Shown: positions 4,500 to 7,616 of the stretch, piece by piece
Layout of the letters: each line of letters starts with the position of its first letter
How positions within the stretch are numbered: position 1 is the first letter of the stretch
DNA from: Candidatus Naiadarchaeum limnaeum
GTDB lineage: Archaea > Undinarchaeota > Undinarchaeia > Undinarchaeales > Naiadarchaeaceae
Length of the DNA: 7,616 bases
Direction: 5' to 3'
NCBI GenBank assembly: GCA_014189685.1
Contig: DVAB01000018.1
Coordinates: 1-7,616 of the forward strand
Notes under the pieces: model-generated
Told to the model about the DNA's origin: nothing
Databases searched by the model: none
What the model saw: the letters and a program-made list of their open reading frames with translations, nothing else
Translations under genes and position numbers: made by a program

Positions 4500-6154
4500 A
4501 AACGCTCAGATACAAATTTTTGGTCTAAAGATAACAGGAAAGGAGCTAATCTTGGGCCGCGCTCTTTTCCAATTAAAACTAAATAAGCGGCTGAGAAGAA
4601 TTCATTAGATTTGAGATCGAATTTTTTCGCCAAATCGTACAGATGTTTCTCTAATTCCTCCTGAGAAAATTCTTTTTTCAAATCTTCGGCAAGTTTTTTA
4701 AGAGCAGATTTCTGCACATCTGAAAGCTGTGCTAGAATAACAGAGTTAATTTTTTCAGAAACTGTAAATTTGTATTCCTCAGGGGCGAATTCTTTTACGA
4801 AACTTACTGCATCTCTCAACCTCTCGCTCAAGTATTTGTGCTCTGCTGGAGAGAGTTTTTTTGTAGCTTTTCCAATTTTCTGCAAAATTGCAATTGATTT
4901 TTCAGTATCAAAATTAACTGTCTGCACTGCCATAGAGGCAAGCGAAAGCGGAACTTGAGAAGGAATTTTTGCAGGAATGTTTCCAATATAGCTTAATTCA
5001 TATGCGCGTTTTTCGTGGGCAGTTTCTTTTTCAGTGTCTGCTTTTTCTAATCCAAAATAAATGCGTTCGGTCCTGTCATAGTTATCATAAAGCAGAATTA
5101 ATTTGTTTGTTCCAAGGGGATCAAAATCAATCACAGCATGCGGCCTAGTTCGAACAACTAAATATTTTAGGATTTTTGGAGAAATCAGGCTGGAAATTTC
5201 CCTGAACGAAAGCCCAATTCCTTTGGAAGTTGACATTTTTTTTCCTCCAACTGTAAAAAATTCATAGCCTTTACCAAAATCAGTGCGAGAGCTTGGATAT
5301 GGGGGCGGATAATCGAAAATTTGAGCGCAGATTCTTATTGCAACATCTCTTGCGCCGCCTTTTGTAAAATGGTCTTTGCCTGCAGTTTCATAAACAACCC
5401 CAATTGCGGGCCATTTTGCTGCCCATTCAACTTTCCAGGGAAGTTTTCCATTTCCATCATAAGGAGATATTTCTCCCTCATGCTCACAACCCTTTGCCCA
5501 GTCCACCATATCTGGAGAGCATTTATATTTTACAACTTCGCGCTCAGAATCCCACTCATAAGCAAGAGTTGTTCCAATCTTCCCGCATTTTTCGCAGATT
5601 GGATTAAAAGGAAGTTTCTCTGTTGCGCGAACTTTTCCATAAACCTCTTGATAGATTGATTGAATTTTACCAAAATTGCCTAGAGCAAGCTTAATGTAAG
5701 GATTAAAATCGCCGTTTTCATAGTGTTGCGAAGTTCTTTCCAATTCAGCTTCAATTCCATATTCTGGAAAAATCTCAGTTGAATCTTTAAAGTAATAATC
5801 AGCAAAACTCTTATAATTCGGCTTGGGCGAAGGAACGTTTTTCATTGGGACGCCCATATATTTTTCATATTTTGCTTTGTCCAATCCAGAAGGAATTGCG
5901 TCCATTGGGTCCATATCGTCTGCGCTGAGAATAAAGTGGGCTTTTAACCCTAACTCGCGCAGGGCTTTTGCAACTGTGTCATGGATAATCCATCCTCTTG
6001 CAGAGCCAATATGAATTCGGCCAGAAGGGGTTTTCTCATCATAGCAGATGTAGCCTTTTTGCTTTACGACTTTTTGTAAAACAGGTTCTTCACTAATGCG
6101 CTGTTTTACTGCTTTCGCAGTCTGATCTGCCCAAAACAAACTTTCCCCGTCCAT
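4484..6154 (-). CDS. lysS: Lysyl-tRNA synthetase, class I (archaeal type)
   Basis: This 556-residue cytoplasmic enzyme charges tRNA-Lys with lysine using ATP. It is the class I Rossmann-fold form typical of most archaea, not the class II LysRS. The HIGH-type motif is HIGS at 48-51 in TPSGRIHIGSARG, and the KMSKS-type motif is KMSTS at 306-310. The usual N-terminal FWAD start (7-10) and the GKDHFTKGG segment (259-267) are present. Four cysteines (187, 190, 212, 223) could bind zinc. The C-terminal half is helical, as expected for the anticodon-binding region, and ends with the family-like GPRLAPFLLSLDQKF. The Asn and Glu often seen after HIG (HIGNxRE) are Ser and Gly here. It starts the operon with the DUF4010 gene. 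No Shine-Dalgarno precedes the ATG; a short-leader start is likely. Confidence 0.95.
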   Translation of the reverse strand: MDGESLFWADQTAKAVKQRISEEPVLQKVVKQKGYICYDEKTPSGRIHIGSARGWIIHDTVAKALRELGLKAHFILSADDMDPMDAIPSGLDKAKYEKYMGVPMKNVPSPKPNYKSFADYYFKDSTEIFPEYGIEAELERTSQHYENGDFNPYIKLALGNFGKIQSIYQEVYGKVRATEKLPFNPICEKCGKIGTTLAYEWDSEREVVKYKCSPDMVDWAKGCEHEGEISPYDGNGKLPWKVEWAAKWPAIGVVYETAGKDHFTKGGARDVAIRICAQIFDYPPPYPSSRTDFGKGYEFFTVGGKKMSTSKGIGLSFREISSLISPKILKYLVVRTRPHAVIDFDPLGTNKLILLYDNYDRTERIYFGLEKADTEKETAHEKRAYELSYIGNIPAKIPSQVPLSLASMAVQTVNFDTEKSIAILQKIGKATKKLSPAEHKYLSERLRDAVSFVKEFAPEEYKFTVSEKINSVILAQLSDVQKSALKKLAEDLKKEFSQEELEKHLYDLAKKFDLKSNEFFSAAYLVLIGKERGPRLAPFLLSLDQKFVSERLRSVS

Positions 6155-6163
6155 TTTATAAGA

Positions 6164-6171
6164 TTTATATA
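6164..6171 (+). promoter_or_regulatory. TATA box of the M50 protease gene
   Basis: TTTATATA is centred about 26 nt before the ATG at 6194, so transcription should start at or next to the start codon (leaderless). There is no Shine-Dalgarno between them. It lies within the 39-bp divergent gap shared with lysS. Confidence 0.65.
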
Positions 6172-6180
6172 GTTTCGCTA

Positions 6181-6188
6181 CTTAAATT
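6181..6188 (-). promoter_or_regulatory. Candidate TATA box of lysS
   Basis: AATTTAAG on the minus strand is centred about 30 nt before the lysS ATG at 6154, giving a leader of only a few bases. It is a weaker match than the plus-strand box. The better-looking CTATATAAA on the minus strand (6164-6172) is only about 14 nt from the ATG, too close to serve lysS. Confidence 0.4.
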
Positions 6189-6193
6189 CTCGC

Positions 6194-7420
6194 ATGGTGA
6201 ATGTTTACATTATAGTAAGTATAATATTAGCGCTGATTATATCTGGCTGGTTTTACCACAGGGGAAGAACACGAAAGAATATAGAACGCTATGGGCCATT
6301 AGCTCTTTTTCACACCTCTAGGGGGATTGAATTTATAGAAAAAGTATCCAACCTTTCTCCGCTTTTTTGGAAAGTATTTTCAACAGTTGGAATAATTGTG
6401 GCGTTTATTTTTATGCTTGATATTGCTGTTGGAATGTACTTTAGTGCAAAAACAATTCTTGAAACACCAACAGCAATTGCTGGGGCTGTTATTATTCTTC
6501 CAGGATTAGAGGTTATGGGAATCCGCATTCCAGTGTTTGGATGGCTTGCAGGAATAATTGTTTTATTGTTTGCGCATGAGTTTGCACACGGAATTATTGC
6601 AAGGGCTGAAAAAATTAGAGTTTTATCGGTGGGGGCGCTTTTCCTTGGATTTTTGCCAATAGGGGCATTTGTAAAACCCGATGAGGAACATCTGAAACGC
6701 GTAAAGACAGTTAAGCAACTAAGAATTTTTGCCGTAGGCTCTTTTGTAAACATTCTTATTTCAGTGACAATAGTTGCACTAATAGTTTTTGCTCTTCTGC
6801 CGGCTGCAACAGCCTCAATAAATGGCATAAAATTGACAAAAGTTGATAAAAATGGGGCAGCTTACAGTGCAGGATTAAGAGAAACGATGCAAATCACACA
6901 TCTGGATGATATAGAAATAAAAGATTGGGCTCATTTTATAAATACTTGGGAAGAAAAAAACTATTCTGCAAGCGAGAATGTTAAATTTACAACATATGAA
7001 GGGGAATTTATTACTGTTACGCTTGCTGATAGGGGAGATGGAAAAGGCAAGGCAGGAATAGTTTTTTGCGGGAAAGGAATTGAAAAAATCAATTATCCAG
7101 TTCAATTTTTAGCCCCATTCATACTTTTGCAACAGCAACAGTTCTGCCAGAGCTCTGAAAATACAAATGCGGCAACTTTTTGGTTCGGATATGAAATTTT
7201 AGTCTGGATCGCAATTATAAATTTCGGAATCGGGCTTGTAAATCTTCTCCCGATAAAGCCTTTGGATGGTGGATTAATGATGGAAAGTATAATAAGGAGA
7301 ATGGTGCGCTCAAAAAGTATTAGCAACAAGATTGTTATTGGTATTTCACTCTTCTTTTTACTGCTTCTTTTGATAAATATTGTAGGCCCGCACATCAGAA
7401 CTTTATTAAGTGCACTATAA
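6194..7420 (+). CDS. Site-2 protease family (M50) zinc metalloprotease with PDZ domain
   Basis: This 408-residue multi-pass membrane protein is an intramembrane protease. HEFAHG gives the HExxH zinc site (H128, E129, H132) inside a membrane helix, and the third ligand is Asp358 in NLLPIKPLDGG. Helices precede and follow the active site (about 2-18, 60-85, 115-137, 143-160, 178-204, 333-350, 378-397). Residues about 206-290 form a PDZ-like domain (KLTKVDKNGAAYSAGLR opening). A polar stretch with QQQQ and two Cys (about 312-328) lies between the PDZ and the second catalytic helix. Family members cleave membrane-anchored regulators or leftover signal peptides; no substrate is identifiable here. 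It is divergent from lysS, with a leaderless promoter. Length and domain order are normal for PDZ-containing S2P homologs. Confidence 0.92.
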   Translation: MVNVYIIVSIILALIISGWFYHRGRTRKNIERYGPLALFHTSRGIEFIEKVSNLSPLFWKVFSTVGIIVAFIFMLDIAVGMYFSAKTILETPTAIAGAVIILPGLEVMGIRIPVFGWLAGIIVLLFAHEFAHGIIARAEKIRVLSVGALFLGFLPIGAFVKPDEEHLKRVKTVKQLRIFAVGSFVNILISVTIVALIVFALLPAATASINGIKLTKVDKNGAAYSAGLRETMQITHLDDIEIKDWAHFINTWEEKNYSASENVKFTTYEGEFITVTLADRGDGKGKAGIVFCGKGIEKINYPVQFLAPFILLQQQQFCQSSENTNAATFWFGYEILVWIAIINFGIGLVNLLPIKPLDGGLMMESIIRRMVRSKSISNKIVIGISLFFLLLLLINIVGPHIRTLLSAL

Positions 7421-7437
7421 ATCTAAAAAATCTAAAA
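7420..7437 (+). repeat. 9-bp tandem repeat AATCTAAAA x2
   Basis: Two exact copies of AATCTAAAA follow directly on the M50 stop codon. No function is apparent; it is probably slippage in A-rich DNA. Confidence 0.5.
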
Positions 7438-7438
7438 A

Positions 7439-7451
7439 ATTCGTTTTTGTT
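7439..7451 (+). terminator. T-rich terminator candidate of the M50 gene
   Basis: A T5 run (7444-7448) interrupted by G, 24 nt after the M50 stop, resembles the short T-tracts that end archaeal transcripts. There is no hairpin. The call rests on position and composition only. Confidence 0.35.
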
Positions 7452-7486
7452 ACTATGCAATGACAAATATTGCGTATAGAGTAAAC

Positions 7487-7494
7487 TATTTAAT
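7487..7494 (+). promoter_or_regulatory. TATA box of the right-edge gene
   Basis: TATTTAAT is centred about 27 nt before the ATG at 7518, the same spacing as the M50 promoter, and predicts a leaderless transcript. It is preceded by GAGTAAAC, a loose BRE match. This is the main support for calling 7518 a real start. Confidence 0.5.
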
Positions 7495-7517
7495 GAAAAA
7501 ATTTCACTTGAAAAGTA

Positions 7518-7616
7518 ATGGTTAAGCGTTCCAGAAAAAAAATTCAGGCAAAAAGAAAACCAAAGATTTCAAAAAAATCCACACGAAAGCCAAAAGATTT
7601 TGTAAAGAAACAAAAA
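7518..7616 (+). CDS. Lys/Arg-rich protein, 5' fragment, function unknown
   Basis: The frame from ATG 7518 stays open to the right edge (33 codons, no stop seen). It starts MVKRSRKKIQAKRKPK. Thirteen Lys and four Arg among 33 residues, with one acidic residue, make a very basic and probably disordered N-terminus. Such tails occur in ribosomal proteins, in nucleic-acid-binding proteins, and in front of membrane or globular domains, so no product can be assigned. A TATA box at about -27 and no Shine-Dalgarno support a leaderless start. The A-rich coding sequence could also be non-coding, so a longer sequence is needed to judge it. Confidence 0.6.
   Translation, partial: MVKRSRKKIQAKRKPKISKKSTRKPKDFVKKQK

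Noticed and set aside
4770-6014. Plus-strand open frames opposite lysS (for example 5321-5659, 5404-5607, 5823-6014)
   Set aside because: They lie entirely within a full-length conserved synthetase gene, and their sequences show no family features.
6310-7395. Minus-strand open frames opposite the M50 gene (6310-6828, 6875-7105, 7102-7395)
   Set aside because: They are antisense to an intact protease with all motifs, and there is no promoter or ribosome site for them.

Overview
The window reads as a compact, AT-rich archaeal chromosome segment. The archaeal signals are a class I lysyl-tRNA synthetase, TATA boxes about 26-30 nt upstream of several start codons, and first-in-operon genes that lack a Shine-Dalgarno sequence while internal genes have one. 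A small-genome lineage (DPANN-like or AT-rich euryarchaeal) is plausible, but the lineage cannot be fixed from this sequence alone.

Layout, left to right. Plus strand: the 3' end of a CPBP-type (CAAX protease-like) membrane protein runs in from the left edge (1-254), followed by a small coiled-coil protein of unknown function (295-714). Minus strand, converging on it: a two-gene operon of a stand-alone Lrp/AsnC ligand-sensing (RAM) domain (1368-1595) and a glyoxalase II-like metallo-beta-lactamase-fold hydrolase (709-1365). The coiled-coil gene and the hydrolase gene overlap tail to tail in a palindromic TTATAA. A gene-poor stretch of about 170 bp (1596-1766) holds the operon's promoter and a possibly structured segment. 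Next on the minus strand is a secreted or anchored surface protein with a seven-bladed YCF48-type propeller and two Ig-like domains (1767-3437). Upstream of it lie lysS (4484-6154) and a polytopic DUF4010-type membrane protein (3480-4484), coupled by a TAATG overlap. A 39-bp divergent promoter region separates lysS from a plus-strand site-2 protease (M50) with a PDZ domain (6194-7420). At the right edge, a very Lys/Arg-rich protein begins (7518 onward, partial).

The mix is housekeeping (lysS), proteolysis in or at the membrane (CPBP fragment, M50), cell-surface display (propeller protein) and small-molecule metabolism or sensing (RAM plus hydrolase). Nothing proves these genes act as one system. 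The clearest system-level signal is the two-mode translation start: promoter-proximal genes look leaderless or nearly so, and downstream genes carry GGGAG, AGGA or GAGGAG. No tRNA, rRNA, CRISPR array, insertion sequence or integrase is visible.
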